From assembly GCA_963702705.1 (NCBI GenBank), contig CAVPDR010000007.1:434001-498000 (forward strand): DNA of 64,000 nt. The letters run 5' to 3'. This document shows, one piece after another, positions 1 to 8,938 of this stretch (within the stretch, counting starts at the first letter, position 1; each line of letters begins with the position of its first letter). Below the pieces are notes generated by a model, which was not told the origin of the DNA, searched no databases, and saw only the letters and a list, made by a program, of their open reading frames with translations. The translations under genes and the position numbers were made by a program. The DNA comes from VRUE01 sp963702705. GTDB lineage: Bacteria; Actinomycetota; Thermoleophilia; Solirubrobacterales; 70-9.

Positions 1-700
1 CTGCGGTGCGGTCAACGCCGCCTTCGAGTCGCTGAGCGGGCTCGGCGGCGCCGTGCCGTTCGTCAACCTCGGCTTCAGCGAGGTGGTCTTCGGCGGGGTC
101 GGCGCCGGCCTCTACTCGATGCTGCTCTACGTCCTGCTCGCGGTCTTCATCGGCGGCCTGATGGTCGGCCGCACGCCCGAGTACCTGGGCAAGAAGATCG
201 GGGCGCGAGAGATCAAGCTGGTCTCGCTCGGCGTGCTCTTCACGCCGCTGGTCGTCCTGCTCTCGGCCAGTGTCGCCTCGGCGACGACGCTGGGCAAGCG
301 CTCGCTCTTCGCCGGGGTCAACCCGCAGGGCTTCTCCGAGACCCTCTACGCCTACCTCTCGCAGGCCAACAACAACGGCTCGGCCTTCGCCGGCTACACC
401 GGCTTCGTCCAGCCCCACGCTCCCGGCAACGCCGGCTCCTACGGGATCAGCTTCGCCGACCTGCTCGGCGGCGTCGTGATGGTCGGCGCCCGCTTCGCGC
501 CGATCCTCTTCGTCCTCGCCGTCGCCGGCGCGCTGGCCGGCAAGAAGGTCTCACCGGCCGGGCTGGGGACGATGCGCACCGACAACCCGACCTTCGTCTT
601 CCTCCTGGTCGGCGTCGTGATCCTGGTCGGCGCCCTCACCTTCTTCCCCGCCATCCTGCTCGGACCCGTCGTCCAGAGCCTGACCACGAGGTTGTTCTGG
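1..700 (+). CDS. kdpA: KdpA, potassium-transporting ATPase subunit A (C-terminal part)
   Basis: K+-translocating membrane subunit of the high-affinity Kdp pump. The gene enters from the left edge in frame 2, and what is visible is the C-terminal half: hydrophobic helices alternating with filter-like loops, for example NAAFESLSGLGG near the start, then VGRTPEYLGKKI and LLGPVVQSL at the end. The stop codon is unclear because an indel appears to lie near 690-704, where kdpA and kdpC probably overlap. It is followed by kdpC and then kdpB, so the gene order here is A-C-B rather than the common A-B-C. Family assignment is firm; the exact 3' end is not. Confidence 0.9.
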
Positions 701-1356
701 ATGCGAGCGCGACCTGCTCACCTCGCTGATCGGCGTCATCGTCCTGACCGTCGTCCTCGGCCTGCGTCTACCCGCTGGCGATCACCGGCATCTCCCAGGT
801 CGTCTTCCCGGGCAAGGCCAACGGCTCCAAGGTGAGCGTCGACGGCAGGGTCGTCGGCTCGAGCCTGATCGGCCAGTCCTTCTCCAAGCCGGTGATCGGC
901 AAGAGCGGCAAGCCCGAGCTCGACGAAGAAGGCGAAGAAGTGCTTGCGCCCGACCCCGCCTACTTCCAGCCGCGGCCCTCGGCAACCGGCTACGCGCCCG
1001 ACGTCACCTACTTCTCCAACCTCGGCCCCAACAGCGTCGAAGCGCGCGAAGCGGTGCGCGAATACCTCGCCGCCTACGTTGCGCTGGAGAAGCCCTACGA
1101 CCGCGGCCTGACCAAGGACGGGGTGCCGGTCGACGCGGTGACCGAATCGGCCTCCGGCGTCGACCCCCACATCTCCCAGGCCAACGCCTGGATCCAGGCG
1201 CACCGCATCGCCGCGGTTCGCAGGCTGCCGCTGGCCAAGGTCGACGACCTGATCTCCGCCCACACCGACGGCCGCTTCCTCGGCCTGCTCGGCGAGCCCG
1301 GCGTCAACGTGCTCGAGCTCAACATCGCCCTCGACAAGGAAGCACCGCTCAAATGA
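701..1356 (+). CDS. kdpC: KdpC, potassium-transporting ATPase subunit C (frameshifted)
   Basis: Single-span accessory subunit that stabilises KdpB in the pump complex. After correcting an apparent extra base near 704 and another at 765, it reads ERDLLTSLIGVIVLTVVLGL, then VYPLAITGISQVVFP, the N-terminal membrane helix of KdpC. Downstream is the typical periplasmic domain with SLIGQSF, NLGPNS and the C-terminal FLGLLGEPGVNVLELNIALD. The stop overlaps the kdpB start (ATGA at 1353), indicating translational coupling. Length of about 217 residues fits the family. The start ATG at 701 is the best available but is affected by the first indel. Confidence 0.88.
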
Positions 1357-3418
1357 CCACCGAAACCCAGGCCCGCTCGCTCTTCGACCCCGAGATCCTG
1401 CGCCCGGCGCTGTTCGAGTCCCTGCGCAAGCTCGACCCGCGGGTGCAGGTCCGCAACCCGGTCATGTTCGTGGTCGAGATCGGCGCCCTGATCACCACCG
1501 TCGCCTGGCTGATCCAGGTCTTCGGCGGCGGCCCGCTCGGCGGCGGCCACGAGCCCGCCTGGTTCACCTTCAGCATCACCGTCTGGCTCTGGCTCACCGT
1601 CGTCTTCGCCAACCTCGCCGAGGCGCTGGCCGAGGGGCGGGGCCGCGCCCAGGCGGCGAGCCTGCGGGCGATGCGAACGGAGACCACCGCTCGCCTGCGC
1701 GACGGCGGCGAGAAGCCGGCCTCCGAGCTCGTCCGCGGGCGACGTCGTCGTGGTCGAGGCGGGGGAGGCGATTCCCGGCGACGGCACCGTGATCGAGGGC
1801 ATCGCCTCGGTCGACGAGTCGGCGATCACCGGCGAGTCGGCGCCGGTGATCCGCGAGGCCGGCGGCGACCGCAGCGCCGTCACCGGCGGCACCAGGGTGC
1901 TCTCGGACCGGATCGTGGTCGAGATCACCCAGGAACCGGGCAAATCCTTCCTCGACCGGATGATCGCCCTGGTCGAGGGGGCCGAGCGGCGCAAGACGCC
2001 GAACGAGATCGCGCTCGGGATCCTGCTCGCCGCCCTCACCCTGATCTTCGTCATCGTCGTCGTCTCGCTGCGCCCCTTCGCCCTCTTCGCCGGCACCGAA
2101 CTCTCCGAGACGACGCTGATCGCCCTCCTCGTCGCGCTGATCCCGACCACGATCGGGGCCCTGCTCTCGGCGATCGGCATCGCCGGCATGGACCGGCTCG
2201 TGCGCCGCAACGTGCTTGCCCTCTCCGGCCGCGCGGTCGAGGCCTCCGGCGACTGCGACGTGCTGCTGCTCGACAAGACCGGCACGATCACGCTCGGCAA
2301 CCGCGAGGCGGTCGAGTTCATGCCGATGCCGGGGGTCGAGGCCGAGGAGCTGGCCGAGGCGGCGCAGATGTCCTCGCTCGCCGACGAGACGCCGGAGGGC
2401 CGCTCGATCGTCGTCCTCGCCAAGGGCTTCGGCATCCGCGAGCACGACTTCGCCGGCCACGAGCCCAACTTCGTCCCCTTCACCGCCCAGACCCGGATGA
2501 GCGGCGTCGACTACAACGGCACCCGCCTGCGCAAGGGGGCCGGCGACGCGATCGAGGCCTGGGTCGCCGAGGAGGGCGGCCGGGCGCCCGCCGAGCTGCG
2601 TGCGCAGCTCGACCGCATCGCCGCGAGGGCGGCACCCCGCTCGCGGTCGCCCGCAACGAGCGGGTGCTCGGCGTGATCTACCTCAAGGACGTGGTCAAGG
2701 AAGGGATGAAAGCTCGCTTCGACCAGCTGCGGGCGATGGGCATCCGCACGATCATGGTCACCGGCGACAACCGGCTGACCGCGGCGAAGATCGCCGAGGA
2801 GGCCGGCGTCGACGACTTCCTCGCCGAAGCGACGCCGGAGCGCAAGCTGGAGCTGATCAAGGAGCAGCAGGCCGACGGCCGCCTGATCGCGATGACCGGC
2901 GACGGCACCAACGACGCCCCGGCCCTGGCCCAGGCCGACGTCGGCGTGGCGATGAACACCGGCACCCAGGCGGCGCGCGAGGCGGGCAACATGGTCGACC
3001 TCGACTCCAACCCGACGAAGCTGATCGAGATCGTCGAGGTCGGCAAGCAGCTGCTGATCACCCGCGGCGCCCTGACCACGTTCTCGATCGCCAACGACGT
3101 CGCCAAGTACTTCGCGATCCTGCCGGCGATGTTCGCGACCACCTATGCGCTCGCCGGGCAGAAGGGTCCGCTCGACGCGCTCAACGTGATGTCGCTGGGG
3201 ACGCCGCAATCGGCGATCCTCTCAGCGGTGATCTTCAACGCGCTGATCATCCCGCTGCTGATCCCGCTCTCCCTGCGCGGCGTCCGCTACCGGCCGATCG
3301 GCGCCACCGGCGCTGCTGCGCCGCAACATGCTGATCTACGGCCTCGGCGGCGATCGTCGCCCCCTTCGTCGGGATCAAGCTGATCGACCTGGTCGTCCAC
3401 AACCTGCTGGGAGCCTGA
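1353..3418 (+). CDS. kdpB: KdpB, potassium-transporting P-type ATPase subunit B (four frameshifts)
   Basis: Catalytic subunit that hydrolyses ATP through an aspartyl-phosphate. All P-type hallmarks are visible once frames are joined: SAITGESAP (TGES phosphatase loop), LLLDKTGTITLGN (phosphorylated Asp), VTGDNRLTAAKIA and MTGDGTNDAPALAQADVGVA (hinge). The reading frame breaks near 1738, 2625, 3312 and 3345. Each break is repaired by one base, and the family sequence continues on both sides without loss. That argues for sequencing indels rather than a dead gene. The C-terminus ends KLIDLVVHNLLGA. It overlaps kdpC by 4 nt, and a KdpD-like gene starts 14 nt downstream. Confidence 0.92.
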
Positions 3419-3432
3419 GCGGCGGCGCGGCA

Positions 3433-4560
3433 ATGAACCGCGGCCACTACAAGATCTTCCTCGGCATGGCGGCCGGAGTGGGGAAGACCTACCGGATGCT
3501 GCAGGAGGGCCACGCCGAAGCCGCCGCCGGGCGCGACGTGGCGATCGGCTACCTGGAGCCGCACAAGCGCCAGGAGACGAGCGACCAGGCGCGGGGGCTG
3601 GAGGTGGTGCCGCGCCGCAGCGTCCCCTATCGCGAGGTGACGGTCGAGGAGATGGACCTGCCGGCGCTGCTCGCGCGCCGCCCGCAGCTGGCGCTGATCG
3701 ACGAGCTCGCCCACTCCAACCCGCCGGGGCTCGAGCACGGGAAGCGCTACGAGGACATCGCCGACGTGCTGGCGGCGGGGATCGACGTCTTCTCCACCGT
3801 CAACGTCCAGCACCTGGAGTCGCTCAACGACCGGGTCGCCGAGCTGACCGGGGTCACGCGTGCGCGAGACGGTGCCCGACTCGGTGCTCGGCGACCGCCG
3901 ACGAGGTGGTTCTGATCGACCTCACGCCGGAGGCGCTGATCGCCCGCCTGCGCGCCGGCAAGATCTACCCCGGCGAGAACATCGAGGCCGCGCTCGACAA
4001 CTTCTTCCGGATCGAGAACCTGGCGGCGCTGCGCGAGGTCAGCCTGCGCCAGGTCGCCGAGGACGTCGAGTCCAAGCGGCTGACCCTGCACCAGGTGGAG
4101 CAGGTCGGGACCCGCGAGGAGCGGGTCGCCGAGGAGGTGCCGAAGGCGGTCGGCGAGCGGCTGCTCGCCCTGATCCGCCCCCAGCCCAGCTCCCAGCGCC
4201 TCGTGCGGCGCGCCTGGCGCTCGGCGCAGCGGCTCGGCACCGACCTCGACCTGCTCTGGGTCAAGCCGCCCGGCAGGCCGATCGAGGGCGAGGTCGAGCG
4301 CCAGGTGACGGCGCTGCGCCAGCTCGCCTCGGTGCTCGGCGCGACCTTGCTGATCGAGGAGCACGACGACGTCGTCGCCGCGGCGGCGCGGGTCGTGCGC
4401 GAGCGCGGCTCGCACCTACATCATGGTCGGCGAGTCGCTGCCGGCGAAGGGCTTCGCCCGGCTGCGGACGCCGCTGCCGCAGAGGCTGATGCGGGCGACC
4501 CCGCCCGGGGTCGACGTGCGGATCGTCGCCCACCGCGGCAGCAAGGAGGGGGAGTCGTGA
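3433..4560 (+). CDS. KdpD-like sensor without histidine kinase domain (frameshifted)
   Basis: Corresponds to the N-terminal cytoplasmic half of the sensor kinase KdpD. Visible are the Walker-A-like loop GMAAGVGKTYRML (residues ~10-22), the KdpD block DVAIGYLEPHKRQET, LALIDELAHSN (Walker-B-like), and from about residue 245 a UspA-fold segment. The protein stops after ~375 residues: no four-helix membrane domain, no GAF, no HisKA/HATPase. Short kinase-free KdpD proteins are known in other phyla, where they bind nucleotides or couple to other regulators. No kdpE-like response regulator is in the window. Single-base insertions break the frame near 3857, 3890 and 4415. It overlaps the next gene by 4 nt (GTGA). 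Confidence 0.82.
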
Positions 4561-5102
4561 TCGAGCACTTCCTCGTCGGCCTCGCCCTCCTGCTCGGCCT
4601 CTTCGGCGGCTACCTGATCGCCAGCTCGCGCTGGCGCGGCAAGCGCTCGGAGCGACCCGAAGACGGTGCGCCGGATCCTCCTGCCCTTCACCGGCACCGA
4701 GATCTCGCGCCGCGCGGTCGACGCCGCCCTGCGCCTCGCCCGGGCGGAGGAGGCGACGCTGATGCCGGCCTACCTCGCGGCCGTCCCCAAGCAGCTGCCG
4801 CTCGACTGCGCGATTCCCGCCGAGGCGGCGAAGGCGATGCCGATGCTGGAGGCGATCGAGCAGCGCGCCGACGGCGCAGGGGGTGCCGGTCGACTCGCGG
4901 ATCGAGCGCGGGCGCAGCTACCGCCACGCCCTGGCCCGGCTGCTCGAGCGCGAGGAGCTTCGACCGCGTCGTCGTCTCGGCGACCGCGACCGGCGCCGCC
5001 GGTTTCTCGGGCGACGACCTCGTCTGGCTGCTGGAGAAGGCCCCGGCCGAGGTCCTGATCCTGCGCCCGGGCCCGGAGGACCGGCGGGTGGTCGCCGTTT
5101 AG
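4557..5102 (+). CDS. Membrane-anchored UspA-domain protein (frameshifted)
   Basis: About 181 residues after frame repair. It has one N-terminal hydrophobic helix (VGLALLLGLFGGYLIA), a basic linker, then a universal-stress-type fold: RRILLPFTGTEISRRAVDAAL, a variable middle, and FDRVVVSATATG followed by LLEKAPAEVLILR, the usual UspA C-terminal strand. Position and 4-nt overlap with the KdpD-like gene suggest it is the last gene of the kdp operon and may act with the short KdpD as a split sensor. That functional link is inference. Indels lie near 4665, 4873 and 4959. The GTG at 4557 is the only start consistent with the helix. Confidence 0.7.
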   Translation: MIEHFLVGLALLLGLFGGYLIASSRWRGKRSERPEDGAPDPPALHRHRDLAPRGRRRPAPRPGGGGDADAGLPRGRPQAAAARLRDSRRGGEGDADAGGDRAARRRRRGCRSTRGSSAGAATATPWPGCSSARSFDRVVVSATATGAAGFSGDDLVWLLEKAPAEVLILRPGPEDRRVVAV

Positions 5103-5117
5103 CCCCGGCGAAGCGGT

Positions 5118-6298
5118 TTGGCGCTACGTTGCCGCCGTGCCGTCGCCCCACTCGCCAACCCGGGACTCGGCGAGATCGCGAGGGAGTGGGGGAGGATCGG
5201 CTGCGTCGGCTTCGGCGGTCCCCCGGCCCACATCACGCTGCTGCGCGAGCTCTGCGTCAAGCAGCGCGGCTGGCTCTCGGCGCATGAGTTCGAGGACGCG
5301 ATCGCCGCCTGCAACCTGCTCCCCGGCCCGGCCTCGACCCAGCTGGCGATCTTCTGCGCCTGGCGGGTCGGGGGGAGGAGGGGGGCGTTGCTCGGCGGGC
5401 TCGGTTTCATCGCACCAGGGCTGTTGGCGATTCTCGGCCTCTCGGCTCTCTTCCTCGCCGGCTCGCCGCCCGCCTGGGTGCGCGGCGCCGGCGCCGGGGC
5501 GGGCGCCGCCGTCGCCGCGGTGGCGGTGCGGGCGGGGTCGGGGCTGATTCCGTCGAGTTGGCTGCGCTCGCCGGCGCACGGCCGCTGGCTCGCCTACGCG
5601 CTGCTCGGCGGCCTTGCCGGGGCGTTGGCGGGCGCGCTGCTGGTCCTCGTCCTGATCGCCTGCGGGCTGGTTGAGGTTGCACTGCGGCGGCGGCCCGCGG
5701 TTGACGGCGGACTCTCGCTCAGTCCCTGGCCGCTGCTCGCTACCGCGGGTGCTGTCAGCGGCAGTCTGATCGCCCTCGCCTGGACCGCGCTCAAGGTCGG
5801 CGCCCTCTCCTACGGTGGCGGCTTCGTGATCGTCCCGCTGATGCAGGGCGATGCCGTGGACCGCTACCACTGGATGAGCGCGCCCAGTTCCTCAACGCGG
5901 TCGCGCTCGGCCAGGTCACCCCGGGGCCGGTGACCCACACGGTCGCAGTGGTCGGCTACGCGGCGGCCGGCGTCGGCGGCGCGCTGCTGGCGGCCACGAT
6001 CGCCTTCCTGCCCTCGTTCGCCTTCGTCCTGCTCGGCGCCCGCCACTTCGACCGGCTGCGCGGCAACGCCGGCGTCCTTGCCTTCCTCGACGGCGCCGGC
6101 CCGGCCGCGATCGGGGCGATCGTCGGCTCCGCCGTTCCCCTCGCCCTCGCCCTGAGCGAGCCCTGGCAGGCGGCGGTGCTGGCAGCAGCCGCCCTCGCTC
6201 TACTCGTCGCCCGCCGCAGCGTCGTCACCGTCCTCCTCTCCGCCGGTGCGGTCGGGGCAGTCGCGGGCCTGGCCGGCGCCGGCATCCCCGGCAGCTGA
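5118..6298 (+). CDS. chrA: Chromate transporter, CHR family (frameshifted)
   Basis: Two-domain CHR protein that exports chromate by proton-coupled transport. The N-terminal half shows the signature GFGGPPAHITLLRELCV, then LLPGPASTQLAIFCAWRVGG. The C-terminal half shows LKVGALSYGGGFVIVPLMQG and, after a one-base deletion near 5882, AQFLNAVALGQVTPGPV. These are the paired CHR motifs. Hydrophobic helices follow to the TGA at 6296. The start is uncertain: TTG at 5118 keeps the frame, while a GTG at 5137 is in another frame and may imply a further indel. It follows the kdp cluster by 15 nt, but functional linkage is unproven. Confidence 0.85.
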
Positions 6299-6435
6299 GT
6301 TCGGGTGTCTTCAGGTTCAGTCTGAGTGGGCCGATGTTCATCAGGCCGAGCTGCGGGAGAACTGGGAGCGGGCCCGCAATCACCAGCCTCTCTTCCCAAT
6401 TGAGCCCCTGCCGTAGACGCTCTACCATCTTGTGC

Positions 6436-6702
6436 ATGCGCAGCACTCCGCTTCTGGTCCAGGCAACTCCTGGCGAGGATCACGTCGTCCACGTTCGGTT
6501 CGAGGACGGCCTGGCTGCCAATGTCGATCTCTCCTACCTCCTGGACTACGGCGGCGTATTCGAGCCCCTACGGGAGATCGACTACTTCCGGGCTTGTCGC
6601 GCTGACCCCGAGGCTGGCACGATCGTCTGGCCTAACGAAGCCGACATTGCCCCTGAGACCCTGTACGCGCACGCGTTGCGCTGCGCCGGGTCCCCGGCGT
6701 AG
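6436..6702 (+). CDS. DUF2442-family protein
   Basis: 88 residues. The middle reads HVRFEDGLAANVDLSYLL and EPLREIDYFRACRADPEAG, then TIVWPNEADIAPETLYAHA, the recognisable DUF2442 pattern (F/L-DG...vdl...F..l.d...F..v......tI.WpnG.Dl.Pe.LY). These small proteins often sit beside DUF4160 partners in toxin-antitoxin-like pairs. I could not find a convincing DUF4160 gene in the 137 bases upstream, so it looks like an orphan. Base composition is slightly lower in GC than the flanking chrA, as is usual for such mobile small genes. Function unknown. Confidence 0.7.
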   Translation: MRSTPLLVQATPGEDHVVHVRFEDGLAANVDLSYLLDYGGVFEPLREIDYFRACRADPEAGTIVWPNEADIAPETLYAHALRCAGSPA

Positions 6703-6725
6703 CTACTTCGGTCAGGGCCGTGCAT

Positions 6726-7694
6726 TCAGTCGCAGCCGTGGGCGCCGTCGGTGAATCCCAGTGCCATCGCGTTTGCGTTTGCCCTCTCCATGCCCAGGTA
6801 GGTGGCGCCGGAGGAGTCGGACGGGCCGAGGGTGTCGCCGTAGAGGCTGTAGTCGGCTGAGGCGCCTGTCTGGTCGGCGATCGTCTCGGCCACCTTGGGG
6901 CTGAGTGAGCTCTCCGGGAATACCGCCTTGACGCCTTCGCGTTCGATCAGCGCGATCAGCTCGCTCAGGTCCTTCGCCGAGGGCTGGGCCTGCGTTGTCT
7001 GCGAGGGGATCACCGCACCGAGGACCTCGATCCCGTAGCGCTTGGCGAAGTAGCCGAAGGCGTCGTGGTCGGTGACCAGCTTGCGTCTATCAGGAGGGAT
7101 CGCGCCGATGCAGGCGCCGATACCGGCGTCGAGCTCGCGCAGCTTGGCCAGGTAGGCGCTCGCGTTGCGTTCGAACTGCCTCCTGTGCGCCGGGTCGGCG
7201 GCGGCCAGCCGCCGCTCGATCTCGGCCACCGCGGCCTCGGCGTTGCGCGGGTCGTGCCACCAGTGCGGGTCGTAGCGCGAGGCCTCGGCGCCGCTGTCCT
7301 CACCGGGAAGGCGGTCGGGGACGACCGCGCCGAGGTCGACGACCGTTGCGTCGCTGCCGCTCTCGGAGACGACTTGGTCCATCCACCCGTCGAGGTCATC
7401 GCCGTTGACGAAGACCAGCTTCGCTTCCGCCGTCGCCTCGACGTCGCTGGGCCGCGGCTCGTACTCGTGCGGGTCGGTGTTGGGCTGCAGGATCTGGTGG
7501 ACGGAGACCGCGTCGCCGCCGACCTCGCCGACCCAGTCGCCGATCTGGGTGGTGGTAGCGACCACGTCGAGGCCATTGCCGCCGCTCGAGCCGGAACAAC
7601 CGGTGAGGAGTGCCACCAGGGCGACGGTAGAGAGGAGCGCGGCGAGGGCAAGCCCGGCACGCCTGACGTCGCGGTGGGGCACCCACGGGAGCAT
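6726..7694 (-). CDS. ZnuA-like metal ABC transporter substrate-binding lipoprotein
   Basis: 322 residues. The N-terminus has basic residues, a hydrophobic stretch and a lipobox (LLTGC, Cys33), so it is a lipoprotein. Cluster A-I features follow: TTTQIGDWV, a metal-ligand His in TDPHEYEPRPSD, WWHDPRNAE, and VTDHDAFGYFAKRYGIEVLG, then the C-terminal FPESSLSPKVAETIA. These are the Zn/Mn-binding fold; the loop is short and only moderately His-rich, so Zn versus Mn cannot be decided. No cognate permease or ATPase lies beside it, so it is an orphan binding protein or uses a distant transporter. It is divergent from the sulfate operon across a 198-bp gap that contains a 51-bp palindrome. Confidence 0.86.
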   Translation of the reverse strand: MLPWVPHRDVRRAGLALAALLSTVALVALLTGCSGSSGGNGLDVVATTTQIGDWVGEVGGDAVSVHQILQPNTDPHEYEPRPSDVEATAEAKLVFVNGDDLDGWMDQVVSESGSDATVVDLGAVVPDRLPGEDSGAEASRYDPHWWHDPRNAEAAVAEIERRLAAADPAHRRQFERNASAYLAKLRELDAGIGACIGAIPPDRRKLVTDHDAFGYFAKRYGIEVLGAVIPSQTTQAQPSAKDLSELIALIEREGVKAVFPESSLSPKVAETIADQTGASADYSLYGDTLGPSDSSGATYLGMERANANAMALGFTDGAHGCD

Positions 7695-7696
7695 AG

Positions 7697-7711
7697 TGAG
7701 AATGAGTCTAG
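7697..7711. promoter_or_regulatory. Possible Fur/Zur-type box upstream of the ZnuA-like gene
   Basis: TGAGAATGAGTCTAG lies immediately upstream of the znuA-like start and matches the left half of the Zur/Fur consensus TGANAATGATTNTCA (about 10 of 15 positions). The right half is poor. Placement next to a metal-uptake gene is the main support. Confidence 0.25.
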
Positions 7712-7735
7712 TTTGCGTGTTTGCTCGCCGTCCTC

Positions 7736-7788
7736 CCGAACTGCATCAAATTCTCGATCTGTCAGATAGAGAATTTGATGCAGTTCGG
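7736..7788. repeat. Palindromic element, copy A (51-bp core)
   Basis: Perfect 20-bp arms CCGAACTGCATCAAATTCTC and its complement enclose a 13-base centre that itself nearly folds (ATCT-GTC-AGAT). The core 7737-7787 is 51 bp, a multiple of three, and is open in frame on both strands, giving ELHQIL...DREFDAVR in either direction. It is A+T-richer than its surroundings. It lies between the divergent znuA-like and sulfate-binding genes. A second copy of the same length is at 43558-43608 inside a gene. As RNA it would make a very stable hairpin; there is no T-run. Confidence 0.85.
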
Positions 7789-7841
7789 CCTTTACGACTT
7801 TTCTGATCGACAATGTGCTACCTTGCCGAATTCGCTTTTAG

Positions 7842-7892
7842 AAGTAAGTCAGTCAGAAAAGCAAGTTAGTCGACATAGGAAGGAATCCGTTT
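7842..7892 (+). promoter_or_regulatory. Upstream control region of the sulfate operon
   Basis: This A+T-rich stretch in front of sbp carries two related 9-10-mers, AAGTAAGTC at 7842 and CAAGTTAGTC at 7862, about two helical turns apart, which is typical spacing for an activator binding as dimers. A Shine-Dalgarno sequence (AGGAAGGA) precedes the ATG at 7893. I cannot name the regulator. Confidence 0.35.
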
Positions 7893-8936
7893 ATGCGGAA
7901 CGCTCGCAAGGTAACCCGGCGGCGAGGCGTTAACGCGGCCCCCGTGGCCGCTCTTTTCGCGCTGCTGATCGCAGTTCTCGTCGCTGGTTGTGGCAGTAGC
8001 TCCGACTCGAGCTCGTCGAGTGGGGGCAAGCTCGACGTGGTCGGCTACTCCACGCCCGAATCCGTCTACCAGGAATCCCTGGAGCCGGCCTTCGAAAAGA
8101 CCTCAGCGGGCGAAGGGGTCAGCTTCAGTAACTCCTTCGGCGCCTCCGGCGACCAGAGCCGCGCCGTCGTCGCCGGCCAGCCGGCCTCGGTCGTCCACTT
8201 CTCCCAGGCGGGCGACATGGAACGTCTGGTCGAAGAAGGCGAACTCGTCTCCAAAGACTGGGAAAAGCAGCCCTACGGCGGCATCGCGACCGACTCGGTC
8301 GTAGTGCTCGTCGTCCGCAAAGGCAACCCGAATGGGATCCACTCCTTCGACGACCTGCAGACGAAGGACGTCGGCATCGTCACCCCCAACCCGTTCAGCT
8401 CCGGCTCGGCCCGCTGGAACCTGATGGCGGTCTACGGCACCGCGATCAACGAGGGCAAGTCGCCCGAACAGGCTCTGGAAGAGGTCAAGACCGTGCTCGA
8501 AAAGACCAAGGCTCAGCCGGGTAGCGGCCGTGACGCGCTGGCCGCCTTCACCCAGGGCGAGGGCGATGTTCTGCTCAGTTACGAGAACGAGGCGATCAAG
8601 GCTGAAAAGGAAGGCGAAGACGTCGAATACCTCGTGCCGCCCTCGACGATCCTGATCGAAACGCCGATCGCGGTCACCGAAAGCGCCCCGGAGCCGGCGG
8701 CGGAAGAATTCGTCAAGTTCCTCTGGTCCGACGAAGGCCAGGAAATATGGGCCGAAAACGGCTATCGCCCGGTTAACCCGAAACTGGTCGACGCGAAGCA
8801 GTTCCCGACCCCCAAGGACCTGTTCAAGATCAGCCAGTTCGGCGGCTGGGGCAAGGTCAACGATGAATTCTTCGACGACGAAACCGGTTCCGTCGCGAAG
8901 ATCGAGTCCGAACTCGGAGTGTCCACCTCGGGCTGA
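7893..8936 (+). CDS. sbp: Sulfate/thiosulfate-binding lipoprotein
   Basis: 347 residues; lipobox LVAGC with Cys33 followed by a Ser-rich linker. The mature protein follows the sulfate-binding family: VVGYSTPESVYQESLEPAFEK, FGASGDQSRAVVAGQPASVV, DSVVVLVVRKGNP, VTPNPFSSGSARWNLMAVYG, then VEYLVPPSTILIETPIAV and a C-terminal ...WAENGYRPVNP. It captures sulfate or thiosulfate outside the membrane and delivers it to CysTW. The ATG at 7893 has a good Shine-Dalgarno sequence. First gene of the sulfate operon, with 2 nt to cysT. Confidence 0.93.
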   Translation: MRNARKVTRRRGVNAAPVAALFALLIAVLVAGCGSSSDSSSSSGGKLDVVGYSTPESVYQESLEPAFEKTSAGEGVSFSNSFGASGDQSRAVVAGQPASVVHFSQAGDMERLVEEGELVSKDWEKQPYGGIATDSVVVLVVRKGNPNGIHSFDDLQTKDVGIVTPNPFSSGSARWNLMAVYGTAINEGKSPEQALEEVKTVLEKTKAQPGSGRDALAAFTQGEGDVLLSYENEAIKAEKEGEDVEYLVPPSTILIETPIAVTESAPEPAAEEFVKFLWSDEGQEIWAENGYRPVNPKLVDAKQFPTPKDLFKISQFGGWGKVNDEFFDDETGSVAKIESELGVSTSG

Positions 8937-8938
8937 CG

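Noticed and set aside
701..6298. Mass pseudogenisation of the kdp operon
   Set aside because: Every break is a single base with full similarity on both sides and no missense decay, so sequence error is more likely.
6299..6435. DUF4160 partner of the DUF2442 gene
   Set aside because: Reading both strands gives no sequence resembling DUF4160.
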